DNA from: RPQJ01 sp963793005
Lineage (GTDB): Bacteria > Pseudomonadota > Gammaproteobacteria > Steroidobacterales > Steroidobacteraceae
DNA length: 64,000 nucleotides
Assembly: GCA_963793005.1 (NCBI GenBank)
Contig: CAWBYP010000002.1
Coordinates: 496,001-560,000, forward strand
Direction of reading: 5' to 3'
Shown here in pieces: positions 8,807-16,926 of this stretch. Each line of letters opens with the position of its first letter. Within the stretch, counting starts at the first letter, position 1. The position numbers and the translations under genes were made by a program. The notes below the pieces were generated by a model. That model searched no databases. It was not told where the DNA came from and saw nothing but the letters and a program-made list of their open reading frames with translations.

Positions 8807-9580
8807 CTATGGAAATGCCCACGCCGGAACTTTCTTCCAGCCCTTGAGCAGTTCCTTGTCCAGTGCCCGCCAGTGTGGTTCGAAGGACGCCACCAGCTTC
8901 CAGTACGCGGGCGAATGGTTCATGTGACGCCGGTGACAGAGTTCGTGGATCATCAGGTAGCGCGCGACCTCCGGTCGCTGGAACACCAGGCACACGTTCA
9001 GGCTCACAGTGCCGGCTGAGGAGCAGCTTCCCCACCGCGTACGCTGGCGACGCAGGATCATGCGCGCATAGTCGAGACCGGTCTCCGCCGAGACCGAGTC
9101 GAGCCGGTCGCGAAGGTGACCCTCGGCCTCGCGCGCGAGCCAGCGCAGCAGCGCGCGGGCGACCTGTGCGTCGGTTCCCTGAGGCGTCCTGACCCGCAGC
9201 GAGCCTTCGCCGTTGTCCGTCACCGACGACCGCGACGACTGCGCGTATTGCACGTCCCAGCGTTTCGCGAGCATCTCGAGTTCCACGGCCTGCGGGAGCC
9301 GCTCACTGGCGCGCGGGCCATCGAGCGCCAGTTCCTGCAGGCGTCGCTCCGCCCATTCCCGGTGTGTGGCGACGAACCGCTCCACTGCCGGGATGCCGAC
9401 GCCCGGCGGGACGACGACCTCGACCCGGCCGCCCGGGGATACACGCATCGACAAGCGACGCGCCCGACGGCTGATCCGCACGTTCCACCCTGACGACGTG
9501 TCCCGCGACGGCCACAGCCCGAGCTGCAGCGGATCTCCCTCACCGCGCCCGAGCTGGCCTCTACGTCGTCCGATGCCCAT
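8807..9580 (-). CDS. YgjP/WLM-type (DUF45) metallopeptidase
   Basis: A 257-residue soluble protein. The C-terminal metal site HELCHRRHMNHSPAYW (about residue 211) is the HExxH-x4-H signature of the YgjP/SprT-like family, preceded by the conserved RRQRTRWGSCSSAGTVSLN segment. The N-terminal part is the usual beta-rich region (RISRRARRLSMRVSPGG). The role of YgjP proteins is unclear; a protease linked to DNA repair or protein turnover has been proposed for relatives. It starts 10 bp after the end of the last permease gene, so it is probably read through from the export operon. Confidence 0.88.
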   Translation of the reverse strand: MGIGRRRGQLGRGEGDPLQLGLWPSRDTSSGWNVRISRRARRLSMRVSPGGRVEVVVPPGVGIPAVERFVATHREWAERRLQELALDGPRASERLPQAVELEMLAKRWDVQYAQSSRSSVTDNGEGSLRVRTPQGTDAQVARALLRWLAREAEGHLRDRLDSVSAETGLDYARMILRRQRTRWGSCSSAGTVSLNVCLVFQRPEVARYLMIHELCHRRHMNHSPAYWKLVASFEPHWRALDKELLKGWKKVPAWAFP

Positions 9581-9590
9581 GCCCTTGTCC

Positions 9591-10781
9591 TTACAGTTCC
9601 CGGAGCCCGACCGTCACGGGCAGCCGCGCGGCCCGCAGCCCTGGCAGCAGGCCGCCGACCAGGCCGAGCAGCAGTGCGTAGACCAGGCCGGTCACCAGCA
9701 ACCGAGGGGTCACGGTGAAAGCAAAAGCGATCTGGCTGAAACTGGCCCAGTTGAGCGTCGATGCCTGGTAGCCGTTCAAGCCGAAATACACCAGTGCGCC
9801 TCCGGCCACGCCGCCGAGCAGGCCAAGCACGGCCGCCTCGAACAGGACGGATACCACCACCGGGCCCGCGCCGAAGCCCAGCGCGCGCAGCGTGGCAATC
9901 TCGCGCGTACGCGACGAAACCGCCGAGTACATTGTGTTGAGCGCCGCGAACACCGCCCCCACGCCCATCAGGAGCGCGATCGCTGAACCGACGTAGTTGA
10001 CCAGCGTGACCAGGATGCGCGACTGGTCGGCGTAGAACTCCTTTTCGGCACGGGCAGCCGCGTTTACCCGCGGATCGCCTTCGAGGGCGTCCTTGAGCGT
10101 GGCCAGCGCCGCGGGCGACGTGAGCCGCGCCCGTATCACCTGCACCGAGTTGCCCCGCCTGTAGACGCCCTGCAGGACGCTCAGGTCCGTCCAGACCTCC
10201 GACTCGGACACGCTGCCGCCCGATTCAAACACCCCAACCACGCGCCATTCGTGGGAGCCCCAGGTGACCTTGCGGCCCAGATCCACGTTGCCGAACTGCG
10301 AGAAAGCGCCCCGACCGACGATGACCTCGTCCTTGCCCGGCTCGAACATGCGGCCTGCCGTCATGCGAAAACCGCTGCGCACGTCCATCGCGCGCGCGGT
10401 AACGCCCCGAAACGGCACGTTGGCCGCCGTGCCGGTGCTGCGCATCGGCAGGTCCACGATCGTGTAGAACTCCGGCGAAGCCACCGGCCCCTTGCCATCA
10501 CGCATGATTCCCGCTGCCGACAGGATCACGGACACCTGCTCACGGTTGAAGGCACTCGAGAGTTCGTCGCCGGCACCACCGCGCAGGATGATGGCCACGT
10601 CGTCGCTGCCGGACAGGTCCAGTGCCGCGCGAAAGCCCTGCCCCATCGACAGCAGCGACACCAGCACCGCGACCACGCCGCCAATGCCCACGACCGCGAC
10701 CAGCGAGGTCCCGATCCGCTGCGGCAGATTGCGCAGGTTCATCCCGGTGATGGCGACGAGCTGGTTCAGTGAAGTGCGCAT
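9591..10781 (-). CDS. FtsX-like ABC transporter permease
   Basis: A 396-residue permease of the MacB/LolCE type: one N-terminal membrane helix (about 22-47), a periplasmic MacB core-like domain (about 50-260) and three C-terminal helices (about 270-390). ATG 10781 gives MRTSLNQLVAITGMNLRNLP, a typical cytoplasmic lead-in. The open frame continues about 40 codons upstream into the neighbour, which is not credible coding. It follows the other permease by 7 bp. The pair probably forms a heterodimer driven by the ATPase at 11946-12632 and exports lipids, lipoproteins or small molecules with the HlyD adaptor. Substrate unknown. Confidence 0.9.
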   Translation of the reverse strand: MRTSLNQLVAITGMNLRNLPQRIGTSLVAVVGIGGVVAVLVSLLSMGQGFRAALDLSGSDDVAIILRGGAGDELSSAFNREQVSVILSAAGIMRDGKGPVASPEFYTIVDLPMRSTGTAANVPFRGVTARAMDVRSGFRMTAGRMFEPGKDEVIVGRGAFSQFGNVDLGRKVTWGSHEWRVVGVFESGGSVSESEVWTDLSVLQGVYRRGNSVQVIRARLTSPAALATLKDALEGDPRVNAAARAEKEFYADQSRILVTLVNYVGSAIALLMGVGAVFAALNTMYSAVSSRTREIATLRALGFGAGPVVVSVLFEAAVLGLLGGVAGGALVYFGLNGYQASTLNWASFSQIAFAFTVTPRLLVTGLVYALLLGLVGGLLPGLRAARLPVTVGLREL

Positions 10782-10788
10782 GCCCTGC

Positions 10789-11949
10789 TCAGTCGCGCCG
10801 CAGCGCCTCGACAATCCGTAGACGCATGGCCTGCACCGCTGGAACGGCACCCGCGGCGAATCCGAGCGCCACGATCCACGTGCAGCCCCTGAGCACCGCA
10901 TCCCATTGCAGGCTGAATCCCGGCAGGTACTGCCGGAACACCGGTTCGAACTGCACGCCCATCCACCAGGCGGCCGCGAGCCCCAGCACCCCTCCGATCA
11001 CCGTCACCAGCATCGACTCCGCGAGCACCATGCCAAGTACGCCGCCGTTGGAGAAACCTAGAGTCTTCAAGACCCCGATCTCGTTGGTTCGCTCGCGGAC
11101 AGACTGCGCCATGGTGTTAGCCGTCACGATCAGCATGGTGAAGAACACGGCAGTCACGATGGCGTCGAGGATCTTGCCGATGTTGCCAACCTGGTTCACG
11201 AACGACTGCGCCATGGCACGCTCAGACGAGGTCTTGGTCTCGGCGGGAGAATTCGCGAACAGCAGGTCGATCTGCTTCGACACTGACTGGGCACGGTCCG
11301 GGTCGCGCACCTGGACCAGGTACCAGCCCACCAGTCCCTTGCCGAAGGCCTTGGCCTCCTCGAAGTAGTCCTGGTGCATGACGAGATTGCGCGTGTCGCC
11401 GCCCTCCGGAACGTCGAAGATCGCACGCACGGTGACCGGCCACACATAGCTGCCGTCATTGTTGCGCCAGATCGACGAATTGAGCGGCACCGCGTCGCCG
11501 GGCTTCCAGCCGTACAGGTCCGCGAGCGCGCGGCCGACCATGATCCCGGAGCGGTCCGCGAGCCAGGCCTGCTTCTGGTCCTCCGGCACGACCCACTCGG
11601 GATACATGCGCAGCAGCGCCTCCGGCTTCACCGGGAAAGCCGGGATCTGGTTGCGCTCGTCCTGGTACCAGGCGCCGAACCAGGTCTGCGGCGTCACCTC
11701 GACCACGCCGTCGACGCTACGGATGCGGTTTTCGTAGCTCGCGGGCAGCAACTGCGTGAATGACACCTTGTGCATGGTGAGCAGCCGGTCAGCACCTGCG
11801 ACGTTGACCCCCGCCTCGAACGCATGGCGCATCGACTGCGCGAGTCCGAACAGCAGGAATGCAACTACGATCGAGGCGATCGTGAAGAACGTGCGCAGCT
11901 TCTTGCGGCGCAGGCTCGCGGCGAGAAGCGGAACGTACTTGCCGATCAC
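10789..11949 (-). CDS. FtsX-like ABC transporter permease
   Basis: A 386-residue partner of the permease at 9591-10781, with the same layout: N-terminal helix after RRKKLRTFFT (about 20-40), a periplasmic domain (about 45-250) and three C-terminal helices. The start is GTG 11949, which overlaps the ATPase stop in the tetranucleotide GTGA. Translation further upstream would lie inside the ATPase gene. The operon order is adaptor, ATPase, permease, permease. Confidence 0.9.
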   Translation of the reverse strand: MIGKYVPLLAASLRRKKLRTFFTIASIVVAFLLFGLAQSMRHAFEAGVNVAGADRLLTMHKVSFTQLLPASYENRIRSVDGVVEVTPQTWFGAWYQDERNQIPAFPVKPEALLRMYPEWVVPEDQKQAWLADRSGIMVGRALADLYGWKPGDAVPLNSSIWRNNDGSYVWPVTVRAIFDVPEGGDTRNLVMHQDYFEEAKAFGKGLVGWYLVQVRDPDRAQSVSKQIDLLFANSPAETKTSSERAMAQSFVNQVGNIGKILDAIVTAVFFTMLIVTANTMAQSVRERTNEIGVLKTLGFSNGGVLGMVLAESMLVTVIGGVLGLAAAWWMGVQFEPVFRQYLPGFSLQWDAVLRGCTWIVALGFAAGAVPAVQAMRLRIVEALRRD

Positions 11950-12632
11950 GCCGCGTCTTCCCTGAGCAGTCCCTTGTCGAGGTGAATCGTGCGGTGCGAG
12001 CGCTCCGCAGCATGCGGATCGTGGGTGACCATGATGATGGTCTTGCCGTATTCGTGATTGAGTGCCTGCAGCAGGTCGAGGATCTCGTCGCCTGACTTGC
12101 GATCGAGATCGCCGGTGGGCTCGTCGCAAAGCAGCAGTGTCGGGTCGGTGACGATTGCGCGTGCAATGCCGACACGCTGTTCCTGCCCGCCGGAGAGTTC
12201 GCGCGGACGGTGCTTCGCACGGTCCGACAATCCGACCAGCTTCAGGGCTGCCGCAACCCGCCGCGCCCGCTGTTCGCGGTCCAGGTCCTTGAGCAACAGT
12301 GGCAACTCGACGTTGCGCTCCGCTGTCAGGACCGGCAGCAGGTTGTACATCTGGAATACGAAGCCGACGTGGTCGGCCCGCCAGCGGGCCAGCGCGGCAT
12401 CACTAAGGCGATCCACCCGCAGGCCATCGACCTCGAGTTCACCGCCGTTGGGGCGGTCGATGCCGCCGATCAGGTTAAGCAGGGTCGACTTGCCGGAACC
12501 CGACGGGCCCATCAACGCCACGAAGTCGCCCGCCTCGATGTCCAGCGACAGCCCGTCGAGCACGCGCACGACCTCGATCCCGCGGCGGTATTCCTTGACG
12601 AGGTCGCGGATCCGGACGATCGGCTGGCCCAC
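11946..12632 (-). CDS. MacB/LolD-type ABC transporter ATPase
   Basis: A 228-residue nucleotide-binding subunit. Walker A is GPSGSGKST (residues 42-50), the Q-loop is in VGFVFQMYNLLP, the signature is LSGGQEQRVGIARA, Walker B is LLLCDEPTGDLD and the H-loop is VTHDPHA. This is the LolD/MacB/FtsE branch that powers mechanotransmission rather than direct transport. It begins 2 bp after the adaptor gene ends and overlaps the first permease. Confidence 0.95.
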   Translation of the reverse strand: MGQPIVRIRDLVKEYRRGIEVVRVLDGLSLDIEAGDFVALMGPSGSGKSTLLNLIGGIDRPNGGELEVDGLRVDRLSDAALARWRADHVGFVFQMYNLLPVLTAERNVELPLLLKDLDREQRARRVAAALKLVGLSDRAKHRPRELSGGQEQRVGIARAIVTDPTLLLCDEPTGDLDRKSGDEILDLLQALNHEYGKTIIMVTHDPHAAERSHRTIHLDKGLLREDAA

Positions 12633-12634
12633 GC

Positions 12635-13858
12635 TCAGGCGCCCTCGAGCTGCACCGCCGCGCCGTCCCGCAGCCGCCGCGGAGGATCTGTCACCACCGA
12701 CTCGCCGCCCTCGAGGCCCTTGATCACCGGGTACCTCTGCGCGCTCTCCTCGCCCAGTTCGACAGCGCGCTTCTCGACCTTGCCGTCGCGCACCACCCAG
12801 GTCACGGTCGTCTCGCCGTCACGTGCAACCGCGTTCGCCGGAATCATCGGGCGGCCAGCGGCAGCGTTGCCGGGCCCTTCGAGGAACCGCACCTTGATGC
12901 CCATGTCGGGCAGGATGCGCGGGTCGAGTTCGTCGAACGCGATGCGCACGCGCACCGTGGCCTTCTGCCTGTCCGCCGTCGGAACGATGCTGATGACGTG
13001 GCCCGGGATGTTCCAGTCCGGATAGGCATCGAGCACGGCCGCTACCGTCTGCCCGTCGTGCACTCGATTGATGTAGGCCTCGTTCACGTCCACTTCGATC
13101 TCGCGCGACTCCATGTCCACGATCGTGGCAATGCCGGTACGCGTGAATCCGCCGCCCGCAGACATCGGCGAGACGGTCTCGCCGGGCTGCGCGTCCTTCG
13201 AGATCACGACCCCCGAGAACGGTGCGCGGATCGCCAGGTCATCCATGCCCTGCTGCGCCAGCGCCACTCGGCTCTGCGACACGCGAACCTCGGCCCTGGC
13301 CGCCCCGAGCCGGGCCTCCAGCGCAGCGACCTCCGCCGCGGACGTGTCCAGCACGCTCTGCGAGATGAGCTTGCTCTCGACCAGGCTCCGGTTGCGTGCC
13401 AGCGTGCGGCGCGCGTCATCGAGCCGCACTTCGATCTCGCCAAGGATGCTGCGGGCGGCTTCAAGGCCGCGGCTTTCGACCTCGTACTGTGCCTGCATCG
13501 TCGAGGGATCCAGCCGCGCCAGCACCTGGTCCTGCTGCACGCTGGCGCCTTCCTCGAACAGGACTTCGTCGATTCGTCCGGTGACCTTGGAACTCACCGT
13601 CGCAAGTCTTCGTGCCACGACGTAACCAGAGGCATTCAACACCGCGCCATCGGACGCGCCGGCGGGCGTCTCGACCAACGCGGTGCGCACCGGCACCGCC
13701 GAGTTCAGCACCCTCCAGGCGATCAGCGCAGCGATCGCCACCGCAACGACGGCAACAATCCACCAGCGCCGGCGCCCGGTACCGGAATCCTGGTAACGCT
13801 TCGGGTCCGAATCGCGGTCGAGCCGCAGGCTTTCGAGGGCAGCCTTGTCCAGCGACAT
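12635..13858 (-). CDS. HlyD/MacA-like periplasmic adaptor (membrane fusion protein)
   Basis: A 407-residue adaptor. After a cytoplasmic lead it has one membrane anchor (about 32-50, WWIVAVVAVAIAALIAWRVL), then a beta-barrel/lipoyl portion, an alpha-hairpin (about 130-215) and a return lipoyl half (LAIRAPFSGVVISKDAQPGE) typical of the RND/MacA adaptor fold. It is the first gene of the export operon. The outer-membrane partner is not in this window, so a TolC-like channel would have to be encoded elsewhere. ATG 13858. Confidence 0.92.
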   Translation of the reverse strand: MSLDKAALESLRLDRDSDPKRYQDSGTGRRRWWIVAVVAVAIAALIAWRVLNSAVPVRTALVETPAGASDGAVLNASGYVVARRLATVSSKVTGRIDEVLFEEGASVQQDQVLARLDPSTMQAQYEVESRGLEAARSILGEIEVRLDDARRTLARNRSLVESKLISQSVLDTSAAEVAALEARLGAARAEVRVSQSRVALAQQGMDDLAIRAPFSGVVISKDAQPGETVSPMSAGGGFTRTGIATIVDMESREIEVDVNEAYINRVHDGQTVAAVLDAYPDWNIPGHVISIVPTADRQKATVRVRIAFDELDPRILPDMGIKVRFLEGPGNAAAGRPMIPANAVARDGETTVTWVVRDGKVEKRAVELGEESAQRYPVIKGLEGGESVVTDPPRRLRDGAAVQLEGA

Positions 13859-13982
13859 GTGATTTTCCGTTGCCTGTAGTTTGGCGGGCGGCGCGCCGGC
13901 GCGCAGGTCGCTAGAATGCAGTCCAGGGCGCGGGGCCCGGCATGCGCCGCGAAGGCGCGAACATTATCACAGCGATCAACTC

Positions 13983-14792
13983 ATGACCCTTGCGCTGGCG
14001 GACATCGGGCTCAACCTGGCGCACGACAGCTTCGACCACGACCGCGACGACGTGGTCGCGGCGGCAATGGCCGCCGGGGTTCGCCACATGGTGATCACCG
14101 GCAGCACTCTCGCCAGTACCCGCGCTGCCATCGACCTGGTCCGGACGGCGCCTGCGATGTTCCGCGCAACCGCCGGTATCCACCCGCACCACGCCCGCGA
14201 TTTCCACGACGCCGAACTCGAGGAGTTGCGCGGCCTGATGCAGGCTCCCGAGGTCGGTGCCGCCGGGGAATGCGGCCTCGACTACTTCCGGAATTTCTCG
14301 CCCCACGCCGACCAGGAGCGCGTGTTCCGACTGCAGCTCGAACTCGCGACCGAGACAGGCAAGCCGGTGTTCCTGCACCAGCGCGACGCCCACGACGCAT
14401 TCACGGCGATCCTGGGCGACTACCTGCCGCGCCTCAAGGGCGGGGTGGCCCACTGCTTCACCGGCGACGAGCGGGAACTGCGCGACTACCTGTCGCTCGG
14501 GCTGTCCATCGGCATCACCGGCTGGATCTGCGACGAACGCCGCGGGGCGCACCTGCGCGACGTGGTTCGTTTGATTCCGCTGGACCGGCTGATGCTTGAG
14601 ACCGACGCACCGTACCTGCTGCCACGGGACCTCGAGCCGCGACCGAAGTCCCGGCGCAATGAGCCACGCTATCTGCCACACATCCTCGAAACGGTCGCCG
14701 CCTGTCGAGGCGAGACCGCCGCCGCGGTCGCGGAAGCGAGCACCCGGAACGCGCTGGTATTCTTTGCGTTCCCGGCCAGCGGCGTTCCATGA
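13983..14792 (+). CDS. tatD: TatD family 3'-5' DNase
   Basis: TatD is a metal-dependent amidohydrolase-fold nuclease acting in DNA repair and quality control. The 269 residues match E. coli TatD itself: DIGLNLAHDSFDHDRDDVV at the start, AGIHPHHARDF, GECGLDYFRNFS, HCFTGDERELRDY, GITGWICDERRG, and LETDAPYLLPRDL with PRSRRNEP-like spacing. ATG 13983 is chosen because it aligns with the TatD start; the open frame upstream is the non-coding strand of the adaptor promoter region. It is divergent from the export operon. Confidence 0.93.
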   Translation: MTLALADIGLNLAHDSFDHDRDDVVAAAMAAGVRHMVITGSTLASTRAAIDLVRTAPAMFRATAGIHPHHARDFHDAELEELRGLMQAPEVGAAGECGLDYFRNFSPHADQERVFRLQLELATETGKPVFLHQRDAHDAFTAILGDYLPRLKGGVAHCFTGDERELRDYLSLGLSIGITGWICDERRGAHLRDVVRLIPLDRLMLETDAPYLLPRDLEPRPKSRRNEPRYLPHILETVAACRGETAAAVAEASTRNALVFFAFPASGVP

Positions 14793-14813
14793 TCGCGCTT
14801 GTTACATTAAAAT
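14785..14813 (+). promoter_or_regulatory. Candidate sigma-70 promoter of the M20 peptidase gene
   Basis: TTCCAT (14785-14790) and TAAAAT (14808-14813) are spaced 17 bp in an A+T-rich patch unlike the surrounding sequence, just before the peptidase start. The -35 overlaps the end of tatD. It rests on motif reading only. Confidence 0.35.
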
Positions 14814-14835
14814 AAACCCCTAAATATCTGATTAG

Positions 14836-16257
14836 TTGAGCAATATGGACCACCAGAAAGCACGCGGCTTGATCGATTCAGCCTGGGACCAGTCCATCAT
14901 TCCGGCGCTGCAGGACTACATCCGGATCCCGAACAAGTCGCCGAATTTCGACGCCGACTGGGAGGCCAACGGCCATATGGAGGCGGCCGTCCAGTTGATG
15001 CGCGGCTGGTGCGAGACGAACGCACCCGAAGGCGCGCAGGTTGAAATCCTCAGGCTGCCGGGGAGGACGCCGGTGCTGCTGGTGGACGTACCCGGACAGG
15101 TCGATGACTGCGTGCTGATGTACGGGCACCTGGACAAGCAGCCCGAATTCACCGGCTGGTCGAACGGGCTCGAACCCTGGACGCCGGTATTGCGCGACGG
15201 AAAGCTTTACGGCCGTGGCGGGGCCGACGATGGCTACGCGGTTTTTGCCTCGCTGACGGCAATCCGGGCCCTGCGCGACCAGGGCATCCCCCACGCCCGC
15301 TGCCTGGTATTGATCGAGGCCTGCGAGGAAAGCGGCAGCTTCGATCTCGTGCATTACCTCGACGCACTGGGCGATCGGCTCGGCACCCCTACGCTGGTCG
15401 TATGCCTGGATGCCGAGTGCGGCAACTACGAGCAACTCTGGTGCACGACGTCGCTGAGGGGCAATGTCATCGCATCGCTGAAGGTGGAAGTTCTCACCGA
15501 GGGCGTCCACTCCGGAACAGCCAGCGGTATCGTGCCCTCGAGCGTTCGTGTCATCCGCGAACTGCTGGCCCGAGTAGAGGATGCCGGCTCCGGCGCCATC
15601 CTCGTCGAGGAACTGAACGTGCCGATCCCACGGGACCGGCAGGTGCAGGCCCGCGCGGCGGCCGAAGCTCTCGGCGCCGCAGTGTTCGAGAAGTTCCCGT
15701 TCCCGCCCGGCATGCGCCCGGTGTCGAACGACCCTTACGAATTGCTGCTGAACAACACCTGGCGACCGACTCTCTGCGTGACCGGGGCAGACGGCATTCC
15801 CGCCAGCAGCGACGCCGGCAATACGCTGCGCCCGCAGACGACGCTGGTGCTGTCATTCCGGCTGCCGCCGACCATGGACCCGAAGAAAGCTGCGGCGGCA
15901 CTCAGTGAGACGCTGACGCGCGACCCACCCTACGGCGCGCGGGTAACGCTGGACATGGAGTCAGCGATGGGTGGTTGGAACGCTCCGACGATCGCGCCAT
16001 GGCTTGAGGAATCGATGCACGCGGCTTCGCGGGCGTTCTTTGGACGAGACGCGATGTACATGGGCACCGGCGGCAGCATTCCGTTCATGGGCATGCTCGG
16101 CGAGAAGTTCCCGAAGACACAGTTCCTGGTAACTGGCGTGCTCGGACCCCAGTCGAACGCGCACGGACCGAACGAGTTCCTGCACATTGCGACGGGCAAG
16201 CACCTGACCGGCTGCGTGGCGCGAGTGCTCGCCGACCACGCCGCCCGAAATAAATAG
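14836..16257 (+). CDS. M20 family metallopeptidase (dipeptidase-like)
   Basis: A 473-residue zinc peptidase. The family metal ligands are visible: H in MYGHLDKQPEF, D in GRGGADDGYA, the catalytic/ligand Glu pair in EACEESGSFD, the Asp in CLDAECGNYE, and a late H in NAHGPNEFLH. A dimerisation domain follows from about 205. It is close to the CNDP/PepV-like dipeptidases, so a cytosolic di- or oligopeptidase role is likely. The start is TTG 14836 or ATG 14845; neither has a clear ribosome-binding site. Its stop codon lies inside the first of two palindromes. Confidence 0.9.
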   Translation: MSNMDHQKARGLIDSAWDQSIIPALQDYIRIPNKSPNFDADWEANGHMEAAVQLMRGWCETNAPEGAQVEILRLPGRTPVLLVDVPGQVDDCVLMYGHLDKQPEFTGWSNGLEPWTPVLRDGKLYGRGGADDGYAVFASLTAIRALRDQGIPHARCLVLIEACEESGSFDLVHYLDALGDRLGTPTLVVCLDAECGNYEQLWCTTSLRGNVIASLKVEVLTEGVHSGTASGIVPSSVRVIRELLARVEDAGSGAILVEELNVPIPRDRQVQARAAAEALGAAVFEKFPFPPGMRPVSNDPYELLLNNTWRPTLCVTGADGIPASSDAGNTLRPQTTLVLSFRLPPTMDPKKAAAALSETLTRDPPYGARVTLDMESAMGGWNAPTIAPWLEESMHAASRAFFGRDAMYMGTGGSIPFMGMLGEKFPKTQFLVTGVLGPQSNAHGPNEFLHIATGKHLTGCVARVLADHAARNK

Positions 16258-16271
16258 GTGCCAGGCACCTA
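16255..16271. repeat. 17-bp palindrome over the peptidase stop codon
   Basis: TAGGTGCC-A-GGCACCTA is a perfect inverted repeat with one central base. Its first three bases are the stop codon of the M20 peptidase. No second copy was seen in the window. It may be part of an extragenic palindromic (REP-like) unit with the next hairpin. Confidence 0.7.
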
Positions 16272-16289
16272 ATTATGACCGGGGTGACC

Positions 16290-16335
16290 GGGGACATTCT
16301 CCTTTTTTCGTTTCGGAAAAAAGGAGAATGTCCCC
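16290..16335. terminator. 20-bp perfect hairpin, probable bidirectional terminator
   Basis: The arms 16290-16309 and 16316-16335 are perfectly complementary over 20 bp with a 6-nt loop, one half running GGGGACATTC then T6. It lies between the convergent M20 peptidase and NERD genes and ends 6 bp before the NERD gene's stop. The U-rich stretch is inside the stem, so it looks as much like a REP-type or mobile palindrome as a classic terminator. Confidence 0.7.
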
Positions 16336-16341
16336 TGGCTT

Positions 16342-16926
16342 CTAGCTGGCCAGCGGGTTGGGTTGCGCAACCTTCCTGATGCGCTCCCAGACCCCGGCGA
16401 AGGCGGCCGCGGCGCCTCCGGGGATGCGCTCGACGACCGGGAACTCTTCCTGCAGCGCGTCGAGGCGCAGCACGACATCCGGCCGGCCCTTCGGGAACTC
16501 GCCGAGCATCGAGAATACGACGCGTCCCTCGACCGGCACGTCGCCGGCGAGGTGCCTCACCGCCGCCATGCGGTCGTACAGCATCGGCAGCGGATTGGTG
16601 AAGGTGAAGTGCCGCTTCGGCCCGAACACCGACCACTGCTCCATCTTCTCGCCCGCAAATATCACGCCGGGAACATCGAACAACTCGATTACCAGCAGCC
16701 CGCGCTGCGTGAGCAGCAGGTAATTGACGTGGATCTGCTCGCCGGTGCCGGTCGGCAACAGCACGTTGCGCAGTTCCTCGAACGCTACCGACGAGATCAC
16801 GTTGTCGATCGCACGGCGCGCCCTGCGCTGCTGGATCATTTCCCAGGCGAAGTACGCGACGACCGCGACGAGTCCGAGTGCAAACAGCACCCATAGCCAG
16901 GCAGGCAGCCCCAGGATCACATTCAT
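16342..16926 (-). CDS. Membrane-anchored NERD-domain protein
   Basis: A 194-residue protein with one N-terminal membrane helix (about 8-28), a basic patch (QQRRARRA), then a region like NERD (nuclease-related) domains: NVLLPTGTGEQIHVNYLLLTQRGLLVIELFDVPG, with the E-x-K-like core reading IELFD...AGEKMEQW. NERD proteins are predicted nucleases, mostly uncharacterised. Its ATG overlaps the thrC stop (ATGA), so it is the last gene of the threonine operon, an unusual partner. It ends at the strong hairpin 16290-16335. Confidence 0.7.
   Translation of the reverse strand: MNVILGLPAWLWVLFALGLVAVVAYFAWEMIQQRRARRAIDNVISSVAFEELRNVLLPTGTGEQIHVNYLLLTQRGLLVIELFDVPGVIFAGEKMEQWSVFGPKRHFTFTNPLPMLYDRMAAVRHLAGDVPVEGRVVFSMLGEFPKGRPDVVLRLDALQEEFPVVERIPGGAAAAFAGVWERIRKVAQPNPLAS

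Noticed and set aside
16290..16335. Insertion-sequence terminal repeat
   Set aside because: The arms are adjacent around a 6-nt loop with no element between them and no transposase nearby.
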